NCBI GenBank assembly: GCA_964565615.1
Contig: CAZMFO010000004.1
Coordinates: 1 to 48,946 of the forward strand
Source: HK-STAS-PATE-36 sp964565615
Lineage (GTDB): Bacteria > Patescibacteriota > Saccharimonadia > Saccharimonadales > JAGQNJ01
DNA length: 48,946 nucleotides
Direction of reading: 5' to 3'
Position 1 is the first letter of the stretch. Each line of letters starts with the position of its first letter. The translations under genes were made by a program, and so were the position numbers. Below the pieces are notes generated by a model, which was given only the letters and a program-made list of their open reading frames with translations, searched no databases and was not told where the DNA came from. Below, in pieces: positions 15,031-22,799 of the stretch.

Positions 15031-15556
15031 AGTTTGGTAGAGTCTTAATTTAGATTCCTAAACTGTACATTGACAGATGTAAGATACACATTAGGCAATG
15101 ACTACAGGTATTACAAATGTAATGATTGTAGCCATTGTCTAATAATTTTAGCTATAGATCTAAAGTCTGGAGATTCTGTAGTTCCACCGCTACAGAAAAC
15201 ATACGGAACCGCTCCTCCGTATGTCTCCAGCGCAAGTTGGGTGTCTGCCGTTTTTGGCAGAACCGCCTCCCCGCCAGCGGTTGTGGGAATCACGCACCCA
15301 ACTTGCAAGTTCTGGAACCCCATCAAGAGAGTCAACCAAATAGGTTGAGCCATTTAGGTAGGTTCCAAATAGATCGTGGGCCCCACGGCTACTGGTTCGC
15401 CAGTTCCGCCTTCCACCCATAAGCCGTGGGGTCCACATAGGCGTAAATTGCGCTAAAATGCAAAAATTTGTTGAGAGGCGTTTTTTAAGTTGAGGACTTC
15501 TTGTTCTCCTTTTCGCTACTCCAAATTACTATCTTACATCTGTCATCTTTTTCTTT
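15031..15556 (+). ncRNA. Large multibranched structured RNA, class not recognised
   Basis: This is a roughly 515-base RNA with its own promoter. A 5' hairpin (15031-15064) is followed by a perfect 16-bp closing helix, 15071-15086 with 15530-15545. Inside are these arms: 15090-15106/15127-15143 (17 positions, one G-U and one A-C); 15147-15151/15160-15164; 15167-15173/15224-15230 enclosing two hairpins (15174-15197 and 15199-15224); 15232-15243/15295-15306 (12 bp perfect) enclosing hairpins at 15244-15261 and 15262-15281; 15313-15319/15361-15367 enclosing 15332-15348; 15376-15390/15422-15436 (15 bp, one G-U) enclosing 15391-15404 with a UUCG loop; and 15465-15480/15514-15527. A U-rich tract (15546-15556) follows. 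It is more GC-rich than the flanking DNA. It lacks the conserved cores of RNase P RNA, tmRNA, SRP RNA and group II domain V. A known large class such as ROOL or GOLLD cannot be excluded without a covariance search. Confidence 0.82.
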
Positions 15557-15700
15557 AGTTTGATATTAGCTCACGAATTGTCGTGGTTTAATATAAAACT
15601 ATTGTTCTTAGCAAGATGAGAAAATAACCAGATTGTCTTTACCAAAGAGGTCTTACGATTTGTGGTTGTTTTGGTGGATCACTAGCCTTCTAAAAAACAT

Positions 15701-15735
15701 CAAAAACAATCGGCTCTTGGCTACCCGACTTTTTG
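15701..15735 (+). terminator. Weak terminator-like hairpin upstream of ABC exporter
   Basis: CAAAAA (15701-15706) pairs with TTTTTG (15730-15735) and TCGG (15710-15713) with CCGA (15725-15728), giving an interrupted stem followed by further Ts. It could end read-through from the structured RNA before the ABC exporter, but the stem is short and AT-rich. Confidence 0.3.
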
Positions 15736-15752
15736 TTTGATTAAAGAGGGTG

Positions 15753-15758
15753 TAAACT
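15753..15758 (+). promoter_or_regulatory. -10 box (leaderless) for ABC exporter
   Basis: TAAACT ends nine bases before the GTG at 15768. No Shine-Dalgarno sequence is present. Confidence 0.35.
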
Positions 15759-15767
15759 ATTGTTAAA

Positions 15768-17534
15768 GTGAAGTACCTAATCAATATCTTAAAACTGTCA
15801 TCTTCTCTATGGAGATACTACTTAGCCATTAGCCTATTAAGTGTTTTGGTGGCCCTATCTGGGCTGGTTACTCCTTTGCTTTCTGGGCGAGCAATTGATC
15901 TATTAAGGTCTGGCACAGATAGTTTATCAACCCTGCTGGTGATTTCTGTCTTGATATTTTTAGCGGACATATTTTCTACTTTGGTGTCTAACTATGGAGG
16001 CTATTTAGGTGATGTGATGACATCTAAGCTAGAGCGTATTTTGAGTACACGGTACTACCAGCACTTGCTACAGTTGCCACAGACCTATTACGATAGCGAA
16101 CTTTCTGGCAAGATAATAAATCGCTTAAATAGGTCCATTACTCAAATAGGCAATTTTGTCCATATGTGGTGTAATAACTTTTTGCAGTTTGTTTTTAGCA
16201 CCATTTTGTCATTAGGCATTATTGCTTACTTTAGCTGGCCAATAGCTTTACTTTTGTTTTTGCTGTACCCAATTTATGTATTTATGACCATTAAAACTAG
16301 CGGAAAGTGGTTAAAATATCAGGCAAAAATTAACAAAAATTGGGATATCGCCTCTGGCCGATTTGCCGAGAGTATTACCCAGATTAAGGTAGTAAAAAGT
16401 TTTGTTCGCGAGGCTTCTGAACTGCGACATTTTGACAAATACTACAAAAAAATTACCAGTATTGTTTACCCACAGTCTAGACTTTGGCATAACCGCGATA
16501 TTCAGCGTCGCTTGATATTGAATATCATTTTTTTGGGAGTGTACGCGTTGATTTTTTATCAGGCTACCCAAAATCAATATACGCCCGGGCAGGCTGTAAC
16601 CTTAATTTTGTATGCTATGCAAATTAGAATTCCAATTTTTACCATTAGTTTTTTGGTAGATAACACACAGCGAGCTATTGCCGATAGCAAAGATTATTTT
16701 GATGTTATGGCTATTAAGTCGCAAATTTTAGACCTACCAAATGCGACCACGCTTAAAGTTAGCTCTGGAGGCATTGAGTTTAAGGATGTAAGCTTCTCGT
16801 ACGGCAACGCACTAGTTTTAAACAAAATCTCTCTTAAAATTAAGCCCTCATCAAAAATTGCTCTGGTTGGCGAGAGTGGAGAGGGTAAAACCACTTTAAC
16901 AAATTTGATAATGCGTTTTTACGAACCGAACTCGGGACAAATCATCATTGATGGGCAAGATATAGCTACGGTAACACAAAGTAGTTTACGACAGAACATT
17001 GGTGCGGTTTTTCAGGAATCGGCATTATTTAGTGGAACGATAAAAGAGAACATTTCATACGGTAGGCCAAACGCTAAACAAAAAGATATAGAAGAAGCAG
17101 CCAAAATGGCAAATGCACATCAGTTTATTAGCGAACTAAAAAAGGGTTACGATACAGAGATAGGCGAGCGTGGCTTAAAGCTCTCTGGCGGGCAAAAACA
17201 ACGAATAGCTATTGCTAGAGCACTTCTTAAAGACGCCCCGATACTAATTCTTGATGAGGCGACCAGTAGCTTAGATAGCAAGAGTGAGCGAATGGTGCAA
17301 GAAGCCCTTGAGAGGCTGATGGAGAACAGGACAACCATTGTTGTGGCTCATCGTTTAAGTACTATACAAAATGTTGATACCATAGTTACGCTCAAGAAAG
17401 GCAAGATAGACGAGGTTGGCACACCAGCGGAGCTAGCAAAATCGGGCGGTATCTATTCTCGCTTACTAGAGTTGCAACGCGAGGGTGTTTCTTCTGGCAA
17501 AGAGCGTTTACAAAAGTTTGATATCGCCAGCTAG
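15768..17534 (+). CDS. ABC exporter, fused membrane and ATPase domains
   Basis: This 588-residue half-transporter of the MsbA/MDR type works as a homodimer or with another half-transporter. Residues 1-310 contain six membrane helices, and residues 330-570 the nucleotide-binding domain. Walker A is GESGEGKTT (about 366-374), the signature LSGGQKQR (about 474-481), Walker B ILILDEATSSLD (about 493-504) and the switch histidine in VAHRLST. All are intact. Such exporters move lipids, peptides or drugs outward; the substrate is not readable. It starts at GTG with a -10 box nine bases upstream, and the gene stands alone. Confidence 0.93.
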   Translation: MKYLINILKLSSSLWRYYLAISLLSVLVALSGLVTPLLSGRAIDLLRSGTDSLSTLLVISVLIFLADIFSTLVSNYGGYLGDVMTSKLERILSTRYYQHLLQLPQTYYDSELSGKIINRLNRSITQIGNFVHMWCNNFLQFVFSTILSLGIIAYFSWPIALLLFLLYPIYVFMTIKTSGKWLKYQAKINKNWDIASGRFAESITQIKVVKSFVREASELRHFDKYYKKITSIVYPQSRLWHNRDIQRRLILNIIFLGVYALIFYQATQNQYTPGQAVTLILYAMQIRIPIFTISFLVDNTQRAIADSKDYFDVMAIKSQILDLPNATTLKVSSGGIEFKDVSFSYGNALVLNKISLKIKPSSKIALVGESGEGKTTLTNLIMRFYEPNSGQIIIDGQDIATVTQSSLRQNIGAVFQESALFSGTIKENISYGRPNAKQKDIEEAAKMANAHQFISELKKGYDTEIGERGLKLSGGQKQRIAIARALLKDAPILILDEATSSLDSKSERMVQEALERLMENRTTIVVAHRLSTIQNVDTIVTLKKGKIDEVGTPAELAKSGGIYSRLLELQREGVSSGKERLQKFDIAS

Positions 17535-17578
17535 AGAGTCTTAAAGTTTGGTTTGTGGGATTGTTGATGATTATCGTA

Positions 17579-17584
17579 TATACT
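17579..17584 (+). promoter_or_regulatory. -10 box (leaderless) for NUDIX gene
   Basis: TATACT ends seven bases before the ATG at 17592, with no Shine-Dalgarno sequence. Confidence 0.42.
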
Positions 17585-17591
17585 AATCCTT

Positions 17592-18047
17592 ATGAGCAGA
17601 AGATCAGTCAGGGCTATCGTTGTTAAAGACAATAATTTGTTAGTAATGTTTCGTAATAAGTTTGGCGTCAAGTATGTAACGCTAGTCGGAGGGACAGTAG
17701 AAATGGGTGAGTCATTAGAGCAGTCTGTCCTTAGAGAGGTGCAAGAAGAGGCAAGTATTCAGGTGGCTAACCCACGATTAGTGATGATAGATCACGCCGA
17801 TTTTTACGGCGACCAGTATGTGTATTATTGCGATTATTTGTCGGGCGAGCCACAGTTATCAGCACAATCGCCAGAGTTAGCAATTCATAAAATGGGCAAA
17901 AACCTTTACGAACCGGGTTGGTTACCGCTGTCCGAGTTATCTAAAGTGCCGTTCCTTTCAAAAGAACTACAAGAAGCAATTATTAAAGCTACTACTTCTG
18001 GGTGGTCAACCGAGATCGTTGAGTTTTCTAGTAAACGAAATGTCTAA
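17592..18047 (+). CDS. NUDIX hydrolase
   Basis: This 151-residue protein carries a NUDIX box at about residues 34-56: a glycine, then five residues, E, seven residues, REVQEE and a hydrophobic residue (GTVEMGES, then LREVQEEASI). The glycine near the end of the box is Ser, a tolerated variation. The acidic residues for metal binding are present. NUDIX enzymes hydrolyse nucleoside diphosphates linked to another moiety, often for house-cleaning or sugar-nucleotide turnover. The substrate cannot be assigned. The N-terminal SVRAIVVKDNNLLVMF is the usual first strand. Confidence 0.9.
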   Translation: MSRRSVRAIVVKDNNLLVMFRNKFGVKYVTLVGGTVEMGESLEQSVLREVQEEASIQVANPRLVMIDHADFYGDQYVYYCDYLSGEPQLSAQSPELAIHKMGKNLYEPGWLPLSELSKVPFLSKELQEAIIKATTSGWSTEIVEFSSKRNV

Positions 18048-18084
18048 TGCGGTAAATAATACCTCATAATTCTACTTGTTTGTT

Positions 18085-18113
18085 TTGTTTTAGAGGTGGA
18101 CCTTTGCTATACT
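18085..18113 (+). promoter_or_regulatory. Promoter of FKBP gene
   Basis: TTGTTT (18085-18090) and TATACT (18108-18113) are separated by 17 bases. This transcript has a short leader with a strong AAAGGAGGA ribosome binding site, unlike the many leaderless genes nearby. Confidence 0.55.
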
Positions 18114-18139
18114 TTAAAACACTACAAAAGGAGGAATAA

Positions 18140-18685
18140 GTGGCACAAACAACACAACGAGCGTTTGCATTGAGCCTAGCAATTTTGTTTATTATAACGA
18201 CAGTTGGTTTTAGTGGTTATGTAGTCTGGGAGATGTTTAAGGGTAAGGACAGCCAATCCCAGTCTATTGAACAAGAACTAGCCAATAGTGCAAAAGAAAC
18301 TAAGCAAGAGGAGGATCCATTGAAAGGGCAACCATTAGATAACTTTACGCCAATGCCAGAGGTTACCGAACTTAAGATTGAAGATACAAAAATAGGTGAG
18401 GGTGCAGAGGCAAAACCAGAGTCTAGTGTAACCGTACACTACACAGGGGCAATTGCCAGTACTGGTAAGATTTTTGAAAGCTCCCTAGGGCGTGGTGAAC
18501 CAGTTAGTTTTCCCCTAGCTGGGGTAATTGCTGGCTGGAAAGAGGGTATTCCCGGTATGAAGGAGGGTGGCAAACGCCGTTTGATTATCCCAGCAGAAAA
18601 GGCTTACGGAGAACAATCGCCATCACCTGATATTCCACCAAACTCTGACTTAGTATTTGATGTAGAGTTGATCAAGGTGCAATAG
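18140..18685 (+). CDS. Membrane-anchored FKBP-type peptidyl-prolyl isomerase
   Basis: This 181-residue protein has an N-terminal membrane helix (about residues 9-31), a charged, Gln-rich linker (about 35-65) and an FKBP domain (about 80-181). The FKBP hallmarks SVTVHYTGAIASTGKIFESS, GWKEGIPGMKEGGKRRLIIP and AYGEQ are present. It should sit outside the membrane and speed proline isomerisation during folding of exported proteins. The GTG start is supported by an ideal AAAGGAGGA upstream. The length fits a single-domain anchored FKBP. Confidence 0.92.
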   Translation: MAQTTQRAFALSLAILFIITTVGFSGYVVWEMFKGKDSQSQSIEQELANSAKETKQEEDPLKGQPLDNFTPMPEVTELKIEDTKIGEGAEAKPESSVTVHYTGAIASTGKIFESSLGRGEPVSFPLAGVIAGWKEGIPGMKEGGKRRLIIPAEKAYGEQSPSPDIPPNSDLVFDVELIKVQ

Positions 18686-18708
18686 CAAAAAACACAACAT
18701 ATAGCGTC

Positions 18709-18738
18709 TTGACTTAAACCATAAGCACTACATATAAT
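18709..18738 (+). promoter_or_regulatory. Promoter of glutaredoxin-trxB operon
   Basis: TTGACT (18709-18714) and perfect TATAAT (18733-18738) are 18 bases apart. The start is expected near 18745, giving a leader of about 110 bases. That is exceptionally long for this genome segment. Confidence 0.6.
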
Positions 18739-18744
18739 GATTTA

Positions 18745-18855
18745 TGTACCATAAACGGACATTAATTTTAAAATAAACAACCGACCAGACTACCGTATGG
18801 GAGCCTTCTATGAGAGCAGAAGGGGTGGTCAAGTCGCTAAGAAGGGAGTCATACA
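18745..18855 (+). promoter_or_regulatory. Switch-like structured leader of glutaredoxin-trxB
   Basis: The leader contains a compact three-way junction: GACCA (18783-18787) with TGGTC (18826-18830), CTACC (18790-18794) with GGGAG (18799-18803, one mismatch), and CCTTCT (18804-18809) with AGAAGG (18818-18823). The same strand GACTACC (18788-18794) can instead pair over seven positions, with one mismatch, with GGGAGTC at 18844-18850, which contains the glutaredoxin ribosome binding site. The two pairings are mutually exclusive. This is the design of a translational switch. No known riboswitch class was recognised. Confidence 0.55.
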
Positions 18856-19104
18856 ATGGCAAAAAATATTACGATCTATACAACCAACACCTGCGGTTAT
18901 TGCACTATGGTTAAAAAGTTCTTGACGGCAAAAGGGCAAACCTACGAAGAGGTAAATCTAGACCAAGACCCAGCACGCCAACAAGAGGCTTTGGCGATTA
19001 GTGGTGCCTTAACTGTGCCGGTAACAGTTGTTACTAAAGAAGACGACTCTAAAGAAGTCGTTGTTGGCTATAACCTTGCTAAACTTGCACCAGCATTAGG
19101 TTGA
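18856..19104 (+). CDS. Glutaredoxin-like protein
   Basis: This 82-residue thioredoxin-fold protein has a CGYC active site (Cys13-Cys16) and the cis-proline segment LTVPVTVV (about residues 54-61). It resembles NrdH-type redoxins and short glutaredoxins that take electrons from thioredoxin reductase; adjacency to trxB supports this. It would reduce disulfides in the cytoplasm, possibly in ribonucleotide reductase. The leader upstream is long and structured, and its ribosome binding site is GGGAG at 18844-18848. Confidence 0.9.
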   Translation: MAKNITIYTTNTCGYCTMVKKFLTAKGQTYEEVNLDQDPARQQEALAISGALTVPVTVVTKEDDSKEVVVGYNLAKLAPALG

Positions 19105-19175
19105 GCTCGCTTGTTGTTAAGATTGGAACTCTCTGTGCCAAGAGGTATTGATAGATAAGTATTAGGAGGAGAAAT

Positions 19176-20102
19176 ATGACAGAAAAGACCATTGATGTAG
19201 TAATGATAGGTGCTGGCCCAGCCTCATTGAGCGCCTCTATTTATACCACCCGTGAGGATATCAAAACGGTTTTATACGAAAAGGGAGTAATTGGCGGGCT
19301 AGCGGCCATTACAGATTGGGTAGATAATTATCCGGGTTTTCCAAAGGGCATTGCAGGGCTTGATTTAGCAGAAGATTTGCGTCAGCAGGCAGAACGTTTC
19401 GGGGCAGAGATTAGATTGGGAGAGGTTTTTAGGATTTCTCTTAATAAAGATGGAACAAAGACCCTAGCAACTACCGACGGGGATATTACGGCAAAAGTAG
19501 TTTTGATTGCTACAGGTAGTGATTATAAAAAACTTGGTATTCCGGGTGAGCAAGAATATTATGGGCGTGGAGTACACTATTGTGCGACCTGCGATGGAGC
19601 ATTTTACCGAGACAAACCCCTTGTGGTCGTTGGTGGTGGCAATTCGGCTGTTCAAGAGGCTCTATTTTTGACTAGGTTTGCAAGTAAGATTGATATGCTA
19701 ATAAGAAGTGAGTTGCGAGCCTCTGATGTTTTAATAAAAGAGCTCAAGGCTAACCCTAAAATTACTGTACACACAGGGACAACTACCGATGAAATTATTG
19801 CACAAGATAACAAAGTGATTAAAGTTGTTGGTTCTAAAGCCGGAAAAAAACAGGAGTTTCCGACGGATGGAGTTTTTGTCTTTATTGGTTTACTGCCCAA
19901 TACAGGATTTTTAAAAGATAGCGATATAAAGCTCGACGATATCGGCCTGATTGTAACTGATCAGCATCTTCAAACAAGTATGAAGGGGGTGTTTTCTGCT
20001 GGTGATGTAAGAAGTGGGGCAACTATGCAGATTGCTTCTGCGGTTGGCGAAGGGGCAACAGCAGCTTTACGTATTCGGGAGTATCTAGAGGGCAAGCTGT
20101 AA
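19176..20102 (+). CDS. trxB: Thioredoxin reductase
   Basis: This 308-residue flavoenzyme transfers electrons from NADPH via FAD to thioredoxin or glutaredoxin. It has the FAD-binding GAGPAS near the N-terminus, the redox motif CATC in HYCATCDGAFY (about residues 133-143), the NADPH-binding GGGNSAVQEAL (about 152-162) and the C-terminal FAD motif FSAGDVR. The arrangement is that of low-molecular-weight TrxB. A strong AGGAGGA ribosome binding site precedes the ATG. It follows the glutaredoxin gene by about 70 bases without a clear promoter of its own, so the pair is likely co-transcribed under the structured leader. Confidence 0.95.
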   Translation: MTEKTIDVVMIGAGPASLSASIYTTREDIKTVLYEKGVIGGLAAITDWVDNYPGFPKGIAGLDLAEDLRQQAERFGAEIRLGEVFRISLNKDGTKTLATTDGDITAKVVLIATGSDYKKLGIPGEQEYYGRGVHYCATCDGAFYRDKPLVVVGGGNSAVQEALFLTRFASKIDMLIRSELRASDVLIKELKANPKITVHTGTTTDEIIAQDNKVIKVVGSKAGKKQEFPTDGVFVFIGLLPNTGFLKDSDIKLDDIGLIVTDQHLQTSMKGVFSAGDVRSGATMQIASAVGEGATAALRIREYLEGKL

Positions 20103-20106
20103 ATCT

Positions 20107-20769
20107 TTAATATCCCGAAAAGGAGTCGGTAACAATTTGGTTTTTAGGAATGTTGTTGTGTTGGAGAGTATCGGATACATTTGCAACAAATGTCGGCGAG
20201 CCAGAAATATACGTTAAGGCGTTTGGCTTTTGATTATTGAGTCTCAACAATTCTTGTAGGATATTTTTGTCATTGTCGGCAACAGAGTATTCTGCTTTAA
20301 AGTTATCAAAAAGTTGATGTTCAATAATGTCATCACTAGATCGAACAGAGTAGAGTATCTTAATATTACTCGAATTGTGGCTATCGGCTAACCACTTAAC
20401 AATACTACGAACAGGAGTAATCCCAACTCCGTTAGCCACAAAAATTACCGGCTTTGCTTTGTCTATGGGTAGCACAAAATCACCCATCGGCTCTGTGTAG
20501 GTAATTTCTTGATTTGGTTTAAGTTCCAGAAGAGCTTGTTTAAAAGTTGAAGCATTTGTTTTAATTCGAGTAGTAATTGCCAGTTGGTTTTCTGTTGGCG
20601 AAGAGTAGACCGTAAACCAGCGTTTTGTTCCTCGACTGTCTGGGTGGTTATGTGGCAATGAAACTTCGATATATTGGCCGGGCACATTGTTGATTGGTTT
20701 TTCTGTATCAAACCAAAAGGAATAGATTTCGTTGGTGAGTTGATGGATTTTGTTTAACCTAGCCCTCAT
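20107..20769 (-). CDS. Ferredoxin-NADP reductase-type flavin oxidoreductase
   Basis: This 220-residue protein has the two-domain FNR fold. The flavin domain (about residues 1-95) shows RWFTVYSSP, a variant of the RxYS FAD motif, and the pyridine-nucleotide domain (about 100-220) shows PVIFVANGVGITPVRSI. No cysteine-rich ferredoxin domain follows, so electrons must go to a separate partner. The C-terminal residues end in DSFSGY, as in family members that stack an aromatic side chain on the flavin. Its start overlaps the stop of the upstream GDPD gene by four bases. Confidence 0.85.
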   Translation of the reverse strand: MRARLNKIHQLTNEIYSFWFDTEKPINNVPGQYIEVSLPHNHPDSRGTKRWFTVYSSPTENQLAITTRIKTNASTFKQALLELKPNQEITYTEPMGDFVLPIDKAKPVIFVANGVGITPVRSIVKWLADSHNSSNIKILYSVRSSDDIIEHQLFDNFKAEYSVADNDKNILQELLRLNNQKPNALTYISGSPTFVANVSDTLQHNNIPKNQIVTDSFSGY

Positions 20770-21431
20770 TTTGATTTAAAGTGTTTAAATTGGTTAGGAT
20801 AATCGGTGCAAATATCAATATCTCGATATAAAAACTTAAATAATCTCCCCACCCAATCCTTATTGAGGGTGTATGTGTACACATCAAGATTGTTATATTT
20901 TGCTAGAAGGTAAGTTATTGGATTAACGATACCATAGTGTAATCCTACTCCGTCAGCCTTTAATTTTTTGGCTTGGTTGATAATTTCGAAGGGACTGTGG
21001 TGCTCTAAGATATAGCAATAGCTTACTGGTCGATATCTTTTTATTTCTCGGATTGCAGAATGGTGAAAAGAGGCAAACTTAATATCTACAGTTGGATGTT
21101 TGTCGGTTACTTTAAATATATCTTCTGGATCAATGCTTTCTTTTAGTTCTATTATTGCTCCTTTATTAGGCAGTAGCTTAAGGGCATCATCTAAGGTTGG
21201 TAGGTTTGGGCAGGGTGTTCGCAGTTGCTTAAGGGTGCAGTCTTTAATTTTAAGGTCAACTCCGTAAGTGCGGATTAAGTTGGAGTCGTGGCAAAGTACG
21301 AGCTTGCCGTCGCGCGTGGCGCGAATATCAATTTCTATGGCGTCCGCCCCAAATTGTAAGCCTTCTTTTATGCTTTCTAGCGTGTTCTCAAGCGCAAGAC
21401 CGGCGGCCCCGCGGTGTCCGATTATTTTCAT
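20766..21431 (-). CDS. Glycerophosphodiester phosphodiesterase
   Basis: This 221-residue TIM-barrel enzyme of the GDPD/UgpQ family hydrolyses glycerophosphodiesters to glycerol 3-phosphate and an alcohol. The catalytic and metal motifs are in place: IGHRGAAGLALENTLESI at the N-terminus (His5-Arg6), FGADAIEIDIRATRDGKLVL with the Glu-Asp pair, and the second histidine in CHDSNL. There is no signal peptide, so it is cytoplasmic and may recycle phospholipid headgroups. The upstream TACAAT suggests a leaderless start. It is coupled with the FNR-like gene downstream. Confidence 0.92.
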   Translation of the reverse strand: MKIIGHRGAAGLALENTLESIKEGLQFGADAIEIDIRATRDGKLVLCHDSNLIRTYGVDLKIKDCTLKQLRTPCPNLPTLDDALKLLPNKGAIIELKESIDPEDIFKVTDKHPTVDIKFASFHHSAIREIKRYRPVSYCYILEHHSPFEIINQAKKLKADGVGLHYGIVNPITYLLAKYNNLDVYTYTLNKDWVGRLFKFLYRDIDICTDYPNQFKHFKSK

Positions 21432-21440
21432 CTTATATCT

Positions 21441-21446
21441 ATTGTA
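21441..21446 (-). promoter_or_regulatory. -10 box (leaderless) for GDPD operon
   Basis: TACAAT on the minus strand ends nine bases before the ATG at 21431. Confidence 0.4.
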
Positions 21447-21522
21447 CTATAATGTTTAATGATGGCTGAATAATCGTTTGTTTGCTTATTTAGCGGTTTA
21501 GACTAATTATAAAGGAGGAATA

Positions 21523-22053
21523 ATGGCGGATTTTAATAAGATACTAGATGCTGGCGATGTAGATGGTGGTGTAATCAATACGGTGATTGAAATACCAAAG
21601 TGGTCAACGCTGAAAATTGAGTGGAACCGTAAGCTGGCGATCTTTGAACTTGATCGCGTGGAACCAAGCATTTTTGCCAAGCCCGTCAACTACGGATTTA
21701 TCCCACAAACATTAGATGAAGACGGCGACGAGCTTGATACTTTGGTGCTGACCAACGATCCAATCCCGACAGGCGTCTATCTAAAGGCTAGAGTTGTTGC
21801 CGTGTTGCGATTTGTGGATGATGGCGAGGTGGACGACAAGATTATTTGTGTGCCAGAGGACGACCGCAACACCGACAATGCCATTACCTCACTAGATGAT
21901 TTGCACGAACAATGGCGCAAGAAGATTGAACATCACTTCAATCACTACAAAGACCTCAAGAAACCTGGCTCTACAGTGGTAAAGAGTTGGGGAGACGCCG
22001 AAGAAGCCAAGCAAATCATCAAAGAATGCCAAACCCGCTGGCAGAATCGATAG
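21523..22053 (+). CDS. ppa: Inorganic pyrophosphatase, family I
   Basis: This 176-residue cytoplasmic enzyme splits pyrophosphate to phosphate and so drives biosynthetic reactions. It has the family I pattern: IEIPKWSTLKIEW, NYGFIPQT, the DGDELD metal motif (about residues 67-72), a second acidic set in DDKIICVPEDD and FNHYKDLKKP near the C-terminus. The length is normal. A textbook AAAGGAGGA binding site precedes the ATG. Four bases separate it from the following SDR gene, suggesting a shared transcript. Confidence 0.95.
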   Translation: MADFNKILDAGDVDGGVINTVIEIPKWSTLKIEWNRKLAIFELDRVEPSIFAKPVNYGFIPQTLDEDGDELDTLVLTNDPIPTGVYLKARVVAVLRFVDDGEVDDKIICVPEDDRNTDNAITSLDDLHEQWRKKIEHHFNHYKDLKKPGSTVVKSWGDAEEAKQIIKECQTRWQNR

Positions 22054-22057
22054 GAAT

Positions 22058-22735
22058 ATGAGTAGAATAATAGTAACTGGCGCAAGTGATGGAATTGGCA
22101 AAAGCTTAGCTATTGAGCTTGCAAAAGAGGGGCATGACTTAGTTTTGTTTGGTCGAAATGAGCGACGCCTAAAAGAGACTGCAACAAAAGCTAATGATGC
22201 AGAATATTACTCCTTTGACCTAAATAATTACGAAGCTATGTCTCAAGCCGTCAACAAAACTCTTAAGAATGGTGGTGTTGATGTGCTTATAAATAATGCA
22301 GGTATTTGGCATAAAATGGTTGACTTAGAAGCCATCCCCCATAAGGTAATAGAAGATGTTATTAATACAAACTTAGCTTCACAGATATTATTGACTCAAA
22401 AACTTTTGCCACACATTCGTAATCGGGAAAACAGCTTCATCGTCAATATCGTGTCAAAATCTGGTATCACCGCACAAGCTGGGCAGTCTGTTTATTCGGC
22501 TAGTAAATGGGGTTTACGAGGTTTTACGGATGTACTCCGTGTGGACACAAAAGAAGATAAAGTGCATGTAATTGGTGTATACCAGTCTGGTATAAACACC
22601 AAACTTTTCGAAAAAGCTGGTGATGACTTCCCGGTAGAGCAGTTTACTAACCCGGATGACCTGGCCAGAGTTATTGCCTTCACCCTAAAGCAACCACCAA
22701 ATTTAATAGTTAACGAGATAAGAATTGATAGATGA
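22058..22735 (+). CDS. Short-chain dehydrogenase/reductase
   Basis: This 225-residue Rossmann-fold protein has the classical SDR motifs: VTGASDGIGKSLA for NAD(P) binding, NNAGIW for structure, a catalytic serine in IVSKSG and the YSASK active site (Tyr and Lys four apart). The Arg-rich loop FGRNERRLKE favours NADP(H). The substrate cannot be assigned from sequence. It follows ppa closely and precedes two small hydrolase-like genes, which may form an accessory metabolic group. Confidence 0.92.
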   Translation: MSRIIVTGASDGIGKSLAIELAKEGHDLVLFGRNERRLKETATKANDAEYYSFDLNNYEAMSQAVNKTLKNGGVDVLINNAGIWHKMVDLEAIPHKVIEDVINTNLASQILLTQKLLPHIRNRENSFIVNIVSKSGITAQAGQSVYSASKWGLRGFTDVLRVDTKEDKVHVIGVYQSGINTKLFEKAGDDFPVEQFTNPDDLARVIAFTLKQPPNLIVNEIRIDR

Positions 22736-22799
22736 TGGATAGGACGCATACATCAACTGGTCTGAAAGTTCTAACGCATGCTCAACTGGCAGAAAACCG

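Larger units (their letters stand above)
15557..15767. other. Intergenic region between structured RNA and ABC exporter
   Basis: No coding potential is seen. A small hairpin (CACGA 15572-15576 with TCGTG 15581-15585, loop of four) lies soon after the RNA, and a weak terminator-like element lies at 15701-15735. The remainder is AT-rich with no clear repeat. Confidence 0.5.

Noticed and set aside
15070..15438. Open frames of 80-95 codons on both strands within the structured RNA
   Set aside because: They lie in paired segments, lack ribosome binding sites, run on both strands at once and encode low-complexity, Cys/Trp/Pro-rich peptides. The paired segments explain the lack of stops.
15071..15545. 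Miniature inverted-repeat transposable element with 16-bp terminal repeats
   Set aside because: No target-site duplication flanks the repeats, and the interior is filled with nested helices following a consensus promoter. A structured RNA explains more. A mobile origin is not fully excluded.
15031..15556. RNase P RNA, tmRNA or SRP RNA
   Set aside because: The conserved core sequences of these RNAs (RNase P P4 region, tRNA-like ends of tmRNA, SRP Alu or S-domain loops) were not found by eye.
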